Assembly: GCA_001464055.1 (NCBI GenBank)
Contig: LNET01000044.1
Coordinates: forward strand, 1 to 64,000
DNA from: Burkholderiales bacterium Ga0077543
GTDB taxonomy: Bacteria > Pseudomonadota > Gammaproteobacteria > Burkholderiales > Burkholderiaceae_C
Direction: 5' to 3'
DNA length: 64,000 nt
Shown here piece after piece: positions 1 through 9,906 of the stretch. Below the pieces are notes generated by a model. It was given only the letters and a program-made list of their open reading frames with translations, ran no database searches and was not told the DNA's origin. Within the stretch, counting starts at the first letter, position 1. Each line of letters opens with the position of its first letter. The translations under genes were made by a program, and so were the position numbers.

Positions 1-2
1 AG

Positions 3-1193
3 AAGTGCTTCGCGCTGCGCATCGCCTCGAACATGGGCCGCCAGGCCGCGGCGCAGGACGGCACCGGCTGGCTGGCCGAGCACATGCTGATCCTGGGCGT
101 GACGAACCCGGCCGGCCGGAAGTACCACATCGCTGCCGCCTTCCCCAGCGCCTGCGGCAAGACCAACTTCAGCATGCTGGTGCCGCCCGCGGGCTATGCC
201 GGCTGGAAGGTCACCACCGTGGGCGACGACATCGCCTGGATCAAGCCCGGCGTGGACGCGCAGGGCCGGGCCCGCATGTACGCCATCAACCCCGAAGCCG
301 GCTACTTTGGCGTGGCCCCGGGCACCAACGAGCTCACCAACCCGAATTGCATGGCATCGCTCAAGCGCGACGCCATCTTCACCAACGTGGCACTCACCGA
401 CGACGGCGACGTCTGGTGGGAAGGCATGACCGACACGCCCCCGGCGCACCTGATCGACTGGCAGGGCAAGGACTGGACGCCGGCCATCGCCCGGGAAACC
501 GGGGCCAAGGCCGCCCACCCGAATGCCCGCTTCACCGTCGCCGCCACCGCCAACCCGGTGCTCGACGCCGAGTGGGACAACCCCGCCGGCGTGCCCATCG
601 ACGCCTTCATCTTCGGCGGCCGCCGCAGCACCACCGTGCCGCTGGTGACCGAAGCGCGCACCTGGGCCGAAGGGGTCTACATGGCCGCGACCATGGGCAG
701 CGAGACCACCGCCGCCATGGCCGGCGGCAACGGCGCGGTGCGCCGCGACCCGTTCGCGATGCTGCCCTTCGTCGGCTACAACATGGCCGACTACTTCCAG
801 CACTGGCTGAACATGGGCGAGCGGCTGGGCAAGAACACGGCCGTGCTGCCGCGCATCTACTGCGTCAACTGGTTCCGCAAGGGGGCCGATGGCAAGTTCG
901 TCTGGCCCGGCTACGGCGAGAACATGCGCGTGCTGGAATGGATGGTGGGCCGCATCGAAGGCAAGGCCGGCGGTGTCGACAACGTCTTCGGCTTCAGCCC
1001 GCGCTACGAAGACCTGCGCTGGGACGGCCTGGCCTTCACCCAGGCACAGTTCGACAGCGTCATCGGCATCGACAAGGCCGCCTGGCAGCAGGAACTGGCC
1101 CTGCACGGCGAACTGTTCAAGACGCTGGAATTCCATCTGCCCGCCGCATTGCCGCAGACGCAGGCGCGCATCCAGGCCCGTCTGGCCGCTTGA
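3..1193 (+). CDS. pckG: Phosphoenolpyruvate carboxykinase (GTP), 3' part
   Basis: Cytosolic gluconeogenic enzyme that converts oxaloacetate and GTP to phosphoenolpyruvate, GDP and CO2. The reading frame is open from the window edge, so the start and roughly the first third of the protein lie outside; 396 residues remain of a family usually near 600. The P-loop-like kinase motif [10 protein letters not shown] and the GTP-type signature [14 protein letters not shown] are both intact, as are the conserved NWFRKG and GFSPRYEDL stretches, so this part appears functional. The stop codon overlaps a TTG that probably starts the next gene, suggesting coupled translation of a pckG-DUF2332-phosphoesterase unit. 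The GTP-dependent class, rather than the ATP-dependent PckA, is clear from these motifs. Confidence 0.95.
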   Translation, partial: KCFALRIASNMGRQAAAQDGTGWLAEHMLILGVTNPAGRKYHIAAAFPSACGKTNFSMLVPPAGYAGWKVTTVGDDIAWIKPGVDAQGRARMYAINPEAGYFGVAPGTNELTNPNCMASLKRDAIFTNVALTDDGDVWWEGMTDTPPAHLIDWQGKDWTPAIARETGAKAAHPNARFTVAATANPVLDAEWDNPAGVPIDAFIFGGRRSTTVPLVTEARTWAEGVYMAATMGSETTAAMAGGNGAVRRDPFAMLPFVGYNMADYFQHWLNMGERLGKNTAVLPRIYCVNWFRKGADGKFVWPGYGENMRVLEWMVGRIEGKAGGVDNVFGFSPRYEDLRWDGLAFTQAQFDSVIGIDKAAWQQELALHGELFKTLEFHLPAALPQTQARIQARLAA

Positions 1194-2308
1194 CGGGCGG
1201 GCTGACCGACGGCCCGGGCGACCCGCGCGACGGTTCGACCACGCCGGCCCTGCTGGCCGCCTTCGACTGGCAGGCCCGATGGTGTGAGGCCACCGCACCG
1301 TTCACGGCGCGGGTGCTGCGCGCCAGCCGTGCCTGGCTGGCCGAAGACCCGGCGGCGCTGGCCACCTTCGCTGCGCTGGCCAGCGACCCCGTGGCCGCTG
1401 CGGTGCCCTTGCGCTGGGTCGGCGGCCTGCATCTGCTGGCCCTGCAGGGCCAGCAGCCCTGGGTCGACCTGTGGCCGCCGGCAGAGGTCGGTGACGACCC
1501 TGCCATCGCCGCCGCCGTGCGGCTGGCCTGGCAGAAGCAGCAGACGCTGCTGCGCGACGCATTGTCACGCGCGCCGCAAACCAACGAGGCCCAGCGCAGC
1601 GCGGCGCTGTTGCCCGGCCTGTTGCACATCGCCGCGGCCACGGGCCTGCCGCTGGCGCTGCTGGAGATCGGTGCATCGGCGGGGCTGAACCTGTGGTGCG
1701 ACCGTTACCGGCTGGCACCTGCAGGCGAGCCCGCGTGGGCCTGGGGCGGCACCACCGCGCCGCTGACGCTGCAGCCCGACTGGACCGGCCCGGCCCCCTG
1801 GTCCGGCAGCGCAGCGCCCCTGCTGGCGGTGCGCCACCGGGCCGCCAGCGACGCCCACCCCGTCGACCTGCGCCAGCCCGGCGAAGCCCTGCGCCTGGCC
1901 TCGTTCATCTGGCCAGAGCAGACAGCACGCCTGGGCAGGCTGCGCAGCGCGCAGGCGGCGGTGTCAGCGTGGATGGCCGCCGAAGGCGTGCAGGTGCAGG
2001 CGGTGCCGGCCGCCCGCTTCGTGCACCGCGAACTGCAGACCCTGCGGCCAGGTATGGCCACGGTGCTGATGCATTCGGTGGTCTGGCAGTACATCGACCC
2101 GGCCGAACAACAGGCGATCATCCAGGCCATGAACGATGCCGGCCAACGCGCCTCTGCTGCTGCACCCCTGGCCTGGCTGCGCCTCGAGCCCCAGGCTGCG
2201 CTCGGCGACGTGGAACTGCGCTGCCGCCTCTGGCCCGGTGGAAGTGAGCACCTGCTCGCAAAGTGCCATCCGCACGCTCAGCGCATCACCTGGCTGCACG
2301 CCTCATGA
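1190..2308 (+). CDS. DUF2332 family protein
   Basis: A 372-residue cytosolic protein of the DUF2332 family, whose function is not known. A central [12 protein letters not shown] stretch resembles the first glycine-rich motif of SAM-dependent methyltransferases, and a later [11 protein letters not shown] stretch would be the matching inner strand, so a methyltransferase-like fold is plausible but unproven. The best start is the TTG at 1190, which overlaps the pckG stop as TTGA; no ATG or GTG lies in frame before the conserved region. The stop overlaps the start of the next gene as ATGA. The tight overlaps on both sides argue for one transcript with pckG and the phosphoesterase. Confidence 0.75.
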   Translation: MTGGLTDGPGDPRDGSTTPALLAAFDWQARWCEATAPFTARVLRASRAWLAEDPAALATFAALASDPVAAAVPLRWVGGLHLLALQGQQPWVDLWPPAEVGDDPAIAAAVRLAWQKQQTLLRDALSRAPQTNEAQRSAALLPGLLHIAAATGLPLALLEIGASAGLNLWCDRYRLAPAGEPAWAWGGTTAPLTLQPDWTGPAPWSGSAAPLLAVRHRAASDAHPVDLRQPGEALRLASFIWPEQTARLGRLRSAQAAVSAWMAAEGVQVQAVPAARFVHRELQTLRPGMATVLMHSVVWQYIDPAEQQAIIQAMNDAGQRASAAAPLAWLRLEPQAALGDVELRCRLWPGGSEHLLAKCHPHAQRITWLHAS

Positions 2309-3084
2309 AGCTGCAGCTGCTGTCCGATCTGCACCTGGAAACCGAGTCCTTCGATCCCCGGCCTGCGCCCGGTGCCGAACTGCTGGTGCTGGCTGGCGAC
2401 ATCGACAGCACCTGGACCGGCTATGAACGTTTTGCAGGCTGGCCGGTGCCGGTGCTGGTGGTGGCCGGAAACCACGAATACGACGACCGCGAACTGCTCG
2501 ACGTGCCCGCGTCGCTGCAGGCGCACTGCGCGCGTTTCGGCCTGCAGCTGCTGCATCGGCAGGCCACGGTCTTCACTGCCGCCAGCGGTCTGCGCGTGCG
2601 CGTGCTGGGCGCCACGCGCTGGAGCGACTTCGATCTGTTCGGCGCCTCGCAGCGCCCGCGTGCCGAACGTGCCGCTGGCTATTTCCTGCGCCTGATGGCC
2701 GCCACGCGGGCCGGCGCGCCGCTGGACGCTGCAGGGGTGCGCGCCGAAGGCCTGCTGTGCCGCGCCTGGCTCGAAAGAGAGTTGCAGCGCCCTGCCGCGG
2801 CCGATTGGGACCGCACCCTGGTGGTGACCCACTTTGCGCCCAGCCTTCGCAGTGCCGACCCGCGCTACGGCAAGCAGCCCGGCACGGCCAGCTTCTGCAA
2901 TGCCGACGACGACCTGCTGCCGCGCGCCGACCTCTGGCTGCACGGCCACCTGCATTGCCGGCACGACTACAGTCTGGCTCGGGCCGGGCGTGCCCCGGTG
3001 CGCGTGGTCTGCCAGGCCCGTGGCCTGGCGGGCAAAGGCGAAGACGAGGGTTTCGACCCCGACCGACTGATCGAATTGAACTGA
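2305..3084 (+). CDS. Metallophosphoesterase (calcineurin-like)
   Basis: A 259-residue soluble calcineurin-fold phosphoesterase of unknown substrate. The dimetal motifs appear in order: SDLHLE near residue 8 (D-x-H), LAGDID near 30, VAGNHEYDD near 55 (GNHE), VVTHFAP near 175 and LHGHLHCRHDY near 212 (GHxH). All expected metal ligands are present, so it should be catalytically competent. The ATG at 2305 was chosen because it starts directly at the first beta strand and overlaps the preceding stop codon (ATGA); a longer in-frame form from upstream would only add residues lacking family similarity. Confidence 0.85.
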   Translation: MKLQLLSDLHLETESFDPRPAPGAELLVLAGDIDSTWTGYERFAGWPVPVLVVAGNHEYDDRELLDVPASLQAHCARFGLQLLHRQATVFTAASGLRVRVLGATRWSDFDLFGASQRPRAERAAGYFLRLMAATRAGAPLDAAGVRAEGLLCRAWLERELQRPAAADWDRTLVVTHFAPSLRSADPRYGKQPGTASFCNADDDLLPRADLWLHGHLHCRHDYSLARAGRAPVRVVCQARGLAGKGEDEGFDPDRLIELN

Positions 3085-3148
3085 GCCGGCGCCTGCCACA
3101 CTCCAGACCTTGACCAACCCAACAACAGCAACCCAAAGGAAGACATTG

Positions 3149-3571
3149 ATGAAGATCCTTGCCCCCGTGGACGGCAGCAGTTACACCAAGCGCATGCTGG
3201 CCTACATTGCGGCCAACGACGACTGGCTGGGCGGCCAGCACCATTTCACGCTGCTCAACGTGCAGCCTGCCGTGCCCCCGCGCGCTGCGGCGGTGATCGA
3301 CAAGGCCACGCTGAAGGGTTATTACGAATCGGAGTCGGAAAAGGTCTTCAAGCCGATCCGCACCTTCTTCGGCCGGCACGGCATCCAGGGCCAGTACATC
3401 GCCAAGGTCGGCCACGCCGCCGACGTCATCGCCCAGAGTGCCGACAAGGGCGGCTTCGACCTCATCGTGCTGGGCTCGCACGGACAGAGTTCGCTCATGA
3501 ACCTGGTGATGGGTTCGGTGGCGACGAAGGTCATCGCCCACTGCAAGGTACCGGTGCTGCTGATTCGCTGA
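3149..3571 (+). CDS. Universal stress protein (UspA family)
   Basis: A 140-residue cytosolic Usp-fold protein, single domain. It begins KILAPVDGS, the usual first strand with the nucleotide-contacting aspartate, and ends with GSHGQSSLMNLVMGSVATKV, which fits the ATP-binding signature G-x2-G-x9-G-S, so it belongs to the ATP-binding subgroup. The ATG at 3149 is preceded by AAAGGA at a suitable distance; a start at 3110 would add 13 residues without similarity. It is convergent with a TetR gene, and a strong hairpin lies between the two. Confidence 0.92.
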   Translation: MKILAPVDGSSYTKRMLAYIAANDDWLGGQHHFTLLNVQPAVPPRAAAVIDKATLKGYYESESEKVFKPIRTFFGRHGIQGQYIAKVGHAADVIAQSADKGGFDLIVLGSHGQSSLMNLVMGSVATKVIAHCKVPVLLIR

Positions 3572-3587
3572 AGCGATCGACAGCGCG

Positions 3588-3606
3588 CGGCGGGTTCAGC
3601 CCGCCG
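3588..3606. terminator. Hairpin between convergent usp and tetR genes
   Basis: A perfect 7-bp GC stem (CGGCGGG / CCCGCCG) with a 5-base loop sits just after the usp stop, and its loop contains the last codon of the convergent tetR gene. There is no T tract on either side, so it may act as a bidirectional stabiliser or weak terminator. Confidence 0.45.
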
Positions 3607-4207
3607 GGCGCAGGCCGCGGAAGAAGGCGTTCATCACCCAGCCGACGATCTGTTCGTCGCTGTGATGACCGCCTGCCTTCAGGAAGCCCGGTACCGGGTC
3701 GCAGGCCCGGGCGAACACGCTGTAGAGCACCACTTCGGGGGGCAGGCTGGCGTCGATGTCGCCCTCGGCCTGGGCCTGGACGATCCACGCGCCGAGGTGT
3801 TCGCTCACCAGCATCAGCAGGTCCAGGTACTCCTTGTGGCCCATGAGCTCGGCTCGCAGCGACGAGTTCTGCGAAGGCAGCGCCGGCATTTCGCCGGCCA
3901 GCTGCACTTCCAGCGCCCAGCGCACCACGGCCTGCAGCCGCTGCACGGCTCTTGCCCCTTCGATGTGGGCCTGCTCGTCCACCACCGCCAGCGTGCGCTG
4001 CAGCAGCCGTACCATGGCTGCTGCGGCCAGCGCTTCCTTCGAAGGAAAGTGCTTGTAGAGGCTGGCCTTGGCGATGCCGACGTCGGCCGCGACCTCGTCC
4101 ACCGTCATCAGGTCGAAGCCCTTGTCGGCCAACAAACGATTGACGGAAGCCACGATGGCGTCTTCACGCACACGCAGCACTTGTTCACGAAACGATAGGC
4201 GGGCCAT
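3596..4207 (-). CDS. TetR/AcrR family transcriptional regulator
   Basis: A 203-residue DNA-binding repressor of the TetR class. The N-terminal helix-turn-helix is clear near residues 35-55 (MTVDEVAADVGIAKASLYKHF, then PSKEAL), and the remainder is an all-helical ligand domain with no recognisable specificity. No divergently transcribed efflux or metabolic gene adjoins it; its 5' neighbour region (4208-4294) is short and holds no obvious operator palindrome, so its target is unknown. It is convergent with the usp gene. Confidence 0.88.
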   Translation of the reverse strand: MARLSFREQVLRVREDAIVASVNRLLADKGFDLMTVDEVAADVGIAKASLYKHFPSKEALAAAAMVRLLQRTLAVVDEQAHIEGARAVQRLQAVVRWALEVQLAGEMPALPSQNSSLRAELMGHKEYLDLLMLVSEHLGAWIVQAQAEGDIDASLPPEVVLYSVFARACDPVPGFLKAGGHHSDEQIVGWVMNAFFRGLRPAG

Positions 4208-4294
4208 GGACGGAGTTTAAGTGTGGGCTCTGCACAGCAGGGCCCGTCCGGGGGAATAGGCCCGCCGGCGGTTGTTGCCACGCGTCGACAGGGT

Positions 4295-4507
4295 TCAGGC
4301 CGCGGTTCGTCGGCGCGCCATCCAGCGCTGCACCCAGCCGCCCTGGCGTGGGCCGGAGGTCGTCGCCGCGGCGTTGCCGGTGGCCGGCGGCGGCTCCATG
4401 CTCAGGTCCAGACCAAAAGCCGTTCCCAGGTCGGCCGGGTCGTCTTGCGGCGCAGCGGCGGCGCGCCAGGGTGCGTACCAGCGAAGGGGCGGTGCGAGCT
4501 TGTTCAT
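4295..4507 (-). CDS. Possible small hypothetical protein
   Basis: An ATG-started ORF of 70 residues, proline/alanine-rich, ending in a basic tail (QRWMARRRTAA). It begins [19 protein letters not shown]. No family is recognised and no good ribosome binding site precedes the ATG; the frame stays open further upstream to 4684 and beyond, into the start of the Hsp70 gene. It occupies the gap between tetR and the Hsp70 gene and is reported only because the gap would otherwise hold nothing. It may be spurious. Confidence 0.3.
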   Translation of the reverse strand: MNKLAPPLRWYAPWRAAAAPQDDPADLGTAFGLDLSMEPPPATGNAAATTSGPRQGGWVQRWMARRRTAA

Positions 4508-4682
4508 GGCGGCGGTGGGTTGGCGAAGGGTGGGGCAGGCGACTGCCGGCGGCAAAGACCTGTGCCTTGAGTGTCGGCCGGCGAGGGCTCGGGCTTCATC
4601 CGCAAGTAGCGGGTCGGCGTGTGGCAATTCACGCCGCAGCCGTCGATAGAATCGCCGGCTTTGCGCGTCGGGAGCCGTCCGC

Positions 4683-6026
4683 ATGAGCAGCCCGTTTGCG
4701 GCCATCGATTTCGGCACTTCCAATTCGGGCATTGCCCTGCCCGACCCCGGCCAGCCAGTGAGTGGCGGTGTACGCCTGGTGCCGCTGGAAGGCCGGCATC
4801 CGACCATGCCCACCGCGGTGTTCTACCGCGCCGACACGCCCGCCAGCCAGCCCGAACCCGAAAGGCTCTATGGCCGGGCGGCGATGGCTGCCTACATCGA
4901 CGGCGTAGACGGCCGGCTGATGCGCTCGATGAAGAGCATCCTGGGGTCGAGCCTGCTCGACCAGAGCACCGATGTCGGCGGCGGCCGCGCGGTGCGCTAC
5001 CGCGACGTCGTCGTGGGCTACCTGCGCCACCTCAAGCGCCTGGCCGAGGCCGAACTGCGCACCCAGGGCAACGAGGCGGAATTGACGCGCGTGGTGCTGG
5101 GCCGGCCGGTGTTCTTCGTCGACGACGACCCGGTGCGCGACGCCCAGGCCCAGGCGACGCTGGAAGCGGCCGCGCGCCAGGTCGGTTTCGACGAGGTGCT
5201 GTTCCAGTACGAGCCCATCGCCGCGGCGCTGGACTTCGAGGCCGGCGTGCAGACCGAGCAACTGGTGCTGGTGGCCGACATCGGCGGCGGCACCTCGGAC
5301 TTTTCGCTGGTGCGGGTGGGCCCCGAGCGCGTGCGCAAGGGCCGCAGCCGGCCCGACCGGCGCGACGACATCCTGGCCAACCACGGCGTGCACCTGGCCG
5401 GCACCGACTTCGACCGCCATGTCGAACTGGCCGCGATCCTGCCCTTGCTGGGCTACCGCGCGCGCCGGCCGCCACGCCGCGGCGAAGCCGCCGCCGATGC
5501 GCCGGAAGTGCCCAGCACGGTGTACTTCGACCTGGCCAGCTGGCACCTGATCAACACCGTCTACGCGCCACAGCGTGTGGCTGAACTGCGCCGGATGAAG
5601 GACTGGTATGCCGACCTGCGCCACCACACCCGGCTGATGGCGACGCTGGACGAGCGCCTGGGCCATGCGCTGGCGGCCGCTGCGGAAGCCGCGAAGATCG
5701 AGGTTGCGCAGCATGGCAGCGCCCACATCGACCTGGGCCTGCTCGAGCGCGGCCTGTCCTGCGAACTCGCCGAAGCCCAGGCCGCCGCGGCCATCGAGAC
5801 CGACCTGGAACGCATCGTCCAGGCCGCTTCAGAGACCGCCCGCCGCGCCGGCGTGGCGCCAGCGGCCGTGGATGCGCTGTACTTCACTGGCGGCAGCACC
5901 GGCCTGGCGGCGCTGGTCGACCGCATCGCCGCCGGATTTCCCGCAGCCCGACAGGTGCGCGGCGACCGTTTCGCCAGCGTCGCCCAGGGCTTGGGCCTGC
6001 ATGCCCGGGCGGTGTTCGGCGGCTAG
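4683..6026 (+). CDS. Hsp70-family protein, YegD type
   Basis: A 447-residue actin-fold ATPase lacking the DnaK substrate-binding domain, matching the length of E. coli YegD (about 450). The phosphate-1 motif AAIDFGTSNS lies at residues 6-15, the phosphate-2 motif LVADIGGGTSDFSL is near residue 200, the adenosine motif YFTGGSTGL is near 400. These are the nucleotide-binding elements of the Hsp70/actin superfamily. It is probably a cytosolic chaperone-like ATPase of unknown client. It stands alone, with no dnaJ or grpE beside it. Confidence 0.85.
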   Translation: MSSPFAAIDFGTSNSGIALPDPGQPVSGGVRLVPLEGRHPTMPTAVFYRADTPASQPEPERLYGRAAMAAYIDGVDGRLMRSMKSILGSSLLDQSTDVGGGRAVRYRDVVVGYLRHLKRLAEAELRTQGNEAELTRVVLGRPVFFVDDDPVRDAQAQATLEAAARQVGFDEVLFQYEPIAAALDFEAGVQTEQLVLVADIGGGTSDFSLVRVGPERVRKGRSRPDRRDDILANHGVHLAGTDFDRHVELAAILPLLGYRARRPPRRGEAAADAPEVPSTVYFDLASWHLINTVYAPQRVAELRRMKDWYADLRHHTRLMATLDERLGHALAAAAEAAKIEVAQHGSAHIDLGLLERGLSCELAEAQAAAAIETDLERIVQAASETARRAGVAPAAVDALYFTGGSTGLAALVDRIAAGFPAARQVRGDRFASVAQGLGLHARAVFGG

Positions 6027-6083
6027 ACGCCCGCTACAGCTTGCCCTTGGCCGCCGGCCCGTTCCTGGCCAGGCGTGCCTCGG

Positions 6084-6764
6084 TCAGCGCCGGCCGCGGG
6101 GTGGCGGGCCCTTGCGGGTGTTGGCGCGTGGCCGCAGACCGGGCTTGACTGCGCGCGGCCGGGTCACGTCGGCCATCAGCATCAGCGCACGTACCAGGTC
6201 CTGCACCGCTTCGGGCAGGTCGGCGGGCGGCTCCAGCGTCTCGATCACGGCCAGCAGGGCGTCGGCGTCTTCCAGGTCTTCGGGGTCGAAATGCAGGTAC
6301 AGCAGGGCCAGCGGCTCGATCAGCGCCGGGTCGGGGCTGGCCATCAGGGCCGGAAAGGCGTCCATCGCGGCGGCAAAGCCGGCCACCCAGGGCAGCACGG
6401 CGTCCTGCGGCGGGTTGTCCTCGTCGTCATCGCCAGCGCTGTCGTCGTCCTCGGCATCGTCCAGCGGAAAGATCCAGGGGTCGAACCAGTCGCGCTGGGC
6501 GATGGCGTGGTCGATCTCGGCGTGGCGGCGGCGCACCAGCGCCTGCAATTCGTCCAGCGCCGTCCCGGGTGGCGCCGGCCGGCCTTCGACGTCGCTGACC
6601 CATTTCAGCCATTGCTCGGCAGGCACCGGCCGCGGCTGCAGCAGCACGCCGCACAGGTAGCCGTCGAGCGCGCTCACGTCCAGCGGCTCCAGCGGTTCGG
6701 GCAGGGCGTCCAGCAGGTTCTGCAGGCGCTCCAGATCGGCATCGGTCAGCGGGGTGGCGTTCAT
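6084..6764 (-). CDS. UPF0149/YecA family protein
   Basis: A 226-residue soluble acidic protein of the YecA/YgfB (UPF0149) family. The family hallmarks are ALDGYLCGVLLQPRPV near residue 32 and WVAGFAAAMDAFP near 127. An aspartate/glutamate-rich linker (DDAEDDDSAGDDDEDN) separates the two halves, and the C-terminus is strongly basic. The zinc-binding SEC-C tail found in some YecA proteins is absent. Function is not established. It is transcribed toward the Hsp70 gene and divergent from mmsA. Confidence 0.8.
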   Translation of the reverse strand: MNATPLTDADLERLQNLLDALPEPLEPLDVSALDGYLCGVLLQPRPVPAEQWLKWVSDVEGRPAPPGTALDELQALVRRRHAEIDHAIAQRDWFDPWIFPLDDAEDDDSAGDDDEDNPPQDAVLPWVAGFAAAMDAFPALMASPDPALIEPLALLYLHFDPEDLEDADALLAVIETLEPPADLPEAVQDLVRALMLMADVTRPRAVKPGLRPRANTRKGPPPRGRR

Positions 6765-6855
6765 CGGCAGGATTGTCCGGCATGCCCGAAAGCCGCCGAA
6801 TGACTAGACTGCCGGGTTCGACATCGCCAACCACAGCCACCACAGGAAAACGACC

Positions 6856-8376
6856 ATGGGCGCTCCAGAAGCCTTCACTCAGACGAACGACATCGGCCAC
6901 TGGATTGGCGGCCGTGCCACGCCCGGCCAGGGCGGTCGCCGCCAGCCGGTGTGGAATCCGGCCACCGGTGCCGTGGCGCGCCAGGTGCTGCTGGCCAGCG
7001 CCGACGACGTGAATGCGGCAGTCGCTGCGGCCAAGGCCGCGCAGCCGGCCTGGGGCAATCTGCCCCCGCTGCGCCGGGCGCGCGTGCTGAACGCCTTCCT
7101 CGCGCTGATGAACCAGCACAAGGACACGCTGGCCGCGATGATCACCGCCGAACACGGCAAGGTGTTCACCGACGCCCAGGGCGAGGTCATGCGCGGCATC
7201 GATATCGTCGAATTCGCCTGCGGCGTGCCGCAGCTGCTGAAGGGCGACTACACCGACCAGGTCAGCACCGGCATCGACAACTGGACGCTGCGCCAGCCGC
7301 TGGGCGTGGTGGCCGGCATCACACCCTTCAACTTCCCGTGCATGGTGCCCTGCTGGATGTTCCCCGTGGCCCTGGCCTGCGGCAACGCCTTCATCCTGAA
7401 GCCCAGCGAGCGCGACCCCAGTGCCAGCCTGTTCATGGCCGAACTGCTGCAGCAGGCCGGCCTGCCCGACGGCGTGTTCAGTGTCGTGCAGGGCGACAAG
7501 CTGGCCGTCGACACGCTGCTCAGCCACCCCGACGTGGCTGCGCTGTCCTTCGTCGGCAGCACGCCCATTGCGCAAACCATCTACGAGACCGGCGCCCGTC
7601 ACGGCAAGCGCGTGCAGGCCCTGGGCGGCGCGAAGAACCACATGGTGGTGATGCCCGACGCGAACATCGAACAGGCCGTCGACGCCCTCATCGGCGCCGC
7701 CTATGGCAGTGCCGGCGAACGCTGCATGGCCATCAGCGTGGCCGTGCTGGTGGGCGACGTGGCCGAACGCATCGTGCCGCTGCTGGCCGAACGGGCGCGC
7801 ACGCTGAAGGTGAAGAACGGCATGGAGCTCGATGCCGAGATGGGCCCCATCGTCACGCGCGAGGCGCGCGACCGCATCGAGAACTACATCGCCATCGGCG
7901 TGGAAGAGGGCGCGCAGCTCGTCGTCGACGGCCGCGGCCACCGCGTGCCGGGCTTCGAGCAGGGCTTCTTCACCGGCGGCACCCTGTTCGACCGCGTCAC
8001 GCCGTCGATGCGCATCTACAAGGAAGAGATCTTCGGCCCGGTGCTGGCCTGCGTGCGCGTGCCCGACTTCGCCAGCGCGCTGGCCCTGGTGAATGGCCAC
8101 GAATACGGCAACGGTGTGGCGCTGTTCACCAGCGACGGCGGTGTTGCCCGCGAATTCAGCCGCAAGGTGCAGGTGGGCATGGTCGGCATCAACGTGCCCA
8201 TTCCGGTGCCGATGGCCTGGCACGGATTCGGCGGCTGGAAGCGCAGCCTGTTCGGCGACGTGCACGCTTATGGCGAGGAAGGCGTGCGTTTCTACACCAA
8301 GCAGAAAAGCGTGATGCAGCGCTGGCCCGACAGCATCGGCAAGGGTGCCGAGTTCGTCATGCCCACCTCGAAATGA
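6856..8376 (+). CDS. mmsA: Methylmalonate-semialdehyde dehydrogenase (CoA-acylating)
   Basis: A 506-residue NAD-dependent aldehyde dehydrogenase that converts (methyl)malonate semialdehyde to propionyl- or acetyl-CoA in valine, beta-alanine and inositol breakdown. The cofactor motif FVGSTPIAQ is near residue 235 and the catalytic cysteine is in [11 protein letters not shown] near 290, the typical MmsA context. AGGA lies 7 bases before the ATG. Its stop overlaps the start of the M28 peptidase gene (ATGA), an unusual partner; no valine-pathway genes such as mmsB are adjacent. Confidence 0.92.
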   Translation: MGAPEAFTQTNDIGHWIGGRATPGQGGRRQPVWNPATGAVARQVLLASADDVNAAVAAAKAAQPAWGNLPPLRRARVLNAFLALMNQHKDTLAAMITAEHGKVFTDAQGEVMRGIDIVEFACGVPQLLKGDYTDQVSTGIDNWTLRQPLGVVAGITPFNFPCMVPCWMFPVALACGNAFILKPSERDPSASLFMAELLQQAGLPDGVFSVVQGDKLAVDTLLSHPDVAALSFVGSTPIAQTIYETGARHGKRVQALGGAKNHMVVMPDANIEQAVDALIGAAYGSAGERCMAISVAVLVGDVAERIVPLLAERARTLKVKNGMELDAEMGPIVTREARDRIENYIAIGVEEGAQLVVDGRGHRVPGFEQGFFTGGTLFDRVTPSMRIYKEEIFGPVLACVRVPDFASALALVNGHEYGNGVALFTSDGGVAREFSRKVQVGMVGINVPIPVPMAWHGFGGWKRSLFGDVHAYGEEGVRFYTKQKSVMQRWPDSIGKGAEFVMPTSK

Positions 8377-9824
8377 TCCGCCGTGCACTTCTCGGAACGG
8401 CAGCCTTCGTGGCCGCGGGCATGAGCCGGGTGAGTGGTGCACAGACACCCGCAGCCTTCGCCGAGGCCGACCTGCAGCACGCCGCCAAGCTGCGCGAACT
8501 GGCGCTGGCCGACACCCAGGCCTGGCCGCTGCTGCAGCAACTGTGCCGCGACATCGGCGCGCGCCCGGCCGGTTCCGCCGCCGACGCCCAGGCCGTGGCC
8601 TGGGCCCAGGGCGCGCTGCGCGGGCTGAAGCTGCAGAACGTGCGTGCCGAGCCGCTGCCGCTGCGCGTGTGGCAGCGCGGGCCGGCTTCGGCCACGCTGC
8701 TGGCCCCAGGGGCACAGGAGCCCGGTGTACCGGCGCGCGAACAAGCCCTGGTGATGGCCGCGCTGGGCAACAGCGTGCCGACACCGCCCGCAGGCATCGA
8801 AGCCGAGATCGCCTGGTACCCCGACCTGGCTGCGCTGCTGGCCGACGACCCGGCCAGCAGCCGGGCCCGCGGCCGCATCGTCTTCATCGACCAGAAGATG
8901 GAACGCACGCGAACCGGCAGCGGCTACAGCGCTGCCGTGGGCGCGCGCAGCATGGGTCCGATCGAGGCGGCGCGGCGCGGCGCGGTGGCCGTGGGAATCC
9001 GCTCGATCGGCACCGACCGCGCGCCCATTGCCCACACCGGCGCCACGCGCTACGACTTGAGCCTGCCGCGCATCCCGGCCTTCGCGGTATCGGTTCCCGA
9101 TGCCGAGGTCATCGCCGGCTTGCAGGCCGGCGGCTCGCCGCTGCGCCTGCGCCTGAAGCTCGAAGCCCGCAGCGACGTCGACGCCATCACCCACAACGTC
9201 ATCGCCGAAGTGCCCGGCACCGACCTGAAGGACGAAGTCGTGCTCATCGGCGCACACCTGGACAGCTGGGACCTGGGCCAGGGCGCGCAGGACGATGGTG
9301 CTGGCGTGGCCATCGTCAGCGCCGCCGCTGGCGTGCTGATGGCCGCTGGCGTGGCGCCGCGGCGCACCATTCGCGTGGTGCTCTTCGGCAACGAGGAAAA
9401 CGGCTTCGACGGCGCCCGCGCCTATGGCGACCGCTACAAGGACGTGGTGCACCAGCTGGTCGGCGAAAGCGACTTCGGCGCCGGCCCGGTGTTCCAGCTG
9501 AACCACCGCGTGCAGGCCGCGGCGGTGCCGCTGTTCGAGGACGTCGCCCGCGTCCTGGCGCCGCTGGGTGTGGCCTGGGCCGAAGGCGAAGCCCGCAACC
9601 GCGGCGGCCCGGGCCCCGACGCCGCCCTGCTGATGCGCCGCCACCGCTGGCCTGGCCTGGCCCTGGGGCAGGACGGCAGCAACTACTTCGACGTCCACCA
9701 CACCGAGAACGACACGCTGGAGCGCGTCGACCCGCGGACCTTGCCGCAAAATGTCGCGTGCTGGGCCGTCACCGCCTGGCTGGCGGCGCAGGCGCCGCTG
9801 GGCTTCGGGCCGCCCGTGCTCTGA
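8373..9824 (+). CDS. Secreted M28 family metallopeptidase
   Basis: A 483-residue protein with a Sec signal peptide (first 23 residues, ending VSGAQ) and a C-terminal zinc aminopeptidase domain of family M28. The two-zinc ligands are visible: [19 protein letters not shown] (His and bridging Asp), FGNEENG (catalytic and metal Glu), then [17 protein letters not shown] near the C-terminus. A PA-like insert probably occupies residues 120-220. It resembles carboxypeptidase Q/plasma glutamate carboxypeptidase-like enzymes and should act outside the cytoplasmic membrane. Its ATG overlaps the mmsA stop. Confidence 0.85.
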   Translation: MIRRALLGTAAFVAAGMSRVSGAQTPAAFAEADLQHAAKLRELALADTQAWPLLQQLCRDIGARPAGSAADAQAVAWAQGALRGLKLQNVRAEPLPLRVWQRGPASATLLAPGAQEPGVPAREQALVMAALGNSVPTPPAGIEAEIAWYPDLAALLADDPASSRARGRIVFIDQKMERTRTGSGYSAAVGARSMGPIEAARRGAVAVGIRSIGTDRAPIAHTGATRYDLSLPRIPAFAVSVPDAEVIAGLQAGGSPLRLRLKLEARSDVDAITHNVIAEVPGTDLKDEVVLIGAHLDSWDLGQGAQDDGAGVAIVSAAAGVLMAAGVAPRRTIRVVLFGNEENGFDGARAYGDRYKDVVHQLVGESDFGAGPVFQLNHRVQAAAVPLFEDVARVLAPLGVAWAEGEARNRGGPGPDAALLMRRHRWPGLALGQDGSNYFDVHHTENDTLERVDPRTLPQNVACWAVTAWLAAQAPLGFGPPVL

Positions 9825-9906
9825 CAGCCTGGCCACGAGGCTCAAGTTCAGGGTCGAATGGGCCGAAACCGACCAGGTAGAAACTTAAGCGCTTGTCTCC
9901 CACCCG

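Noticed and set aside
5..1189. Long open frame running antiphase through pckG into the DUF2332 gene
   Set aside because: Its sequence over pckG is the Arg/His/Gly-rich pattern of an out-of-frame translation of GC-rich DNA; only the part from 1190 has protein-family character.
6427..8784. A 785-codon minus-strand frame over mmsA and the M28 gene
   Set aside because: Antisense shadow; mmsA and the M28 peptidase show complete active-site motifs on the plus strand.
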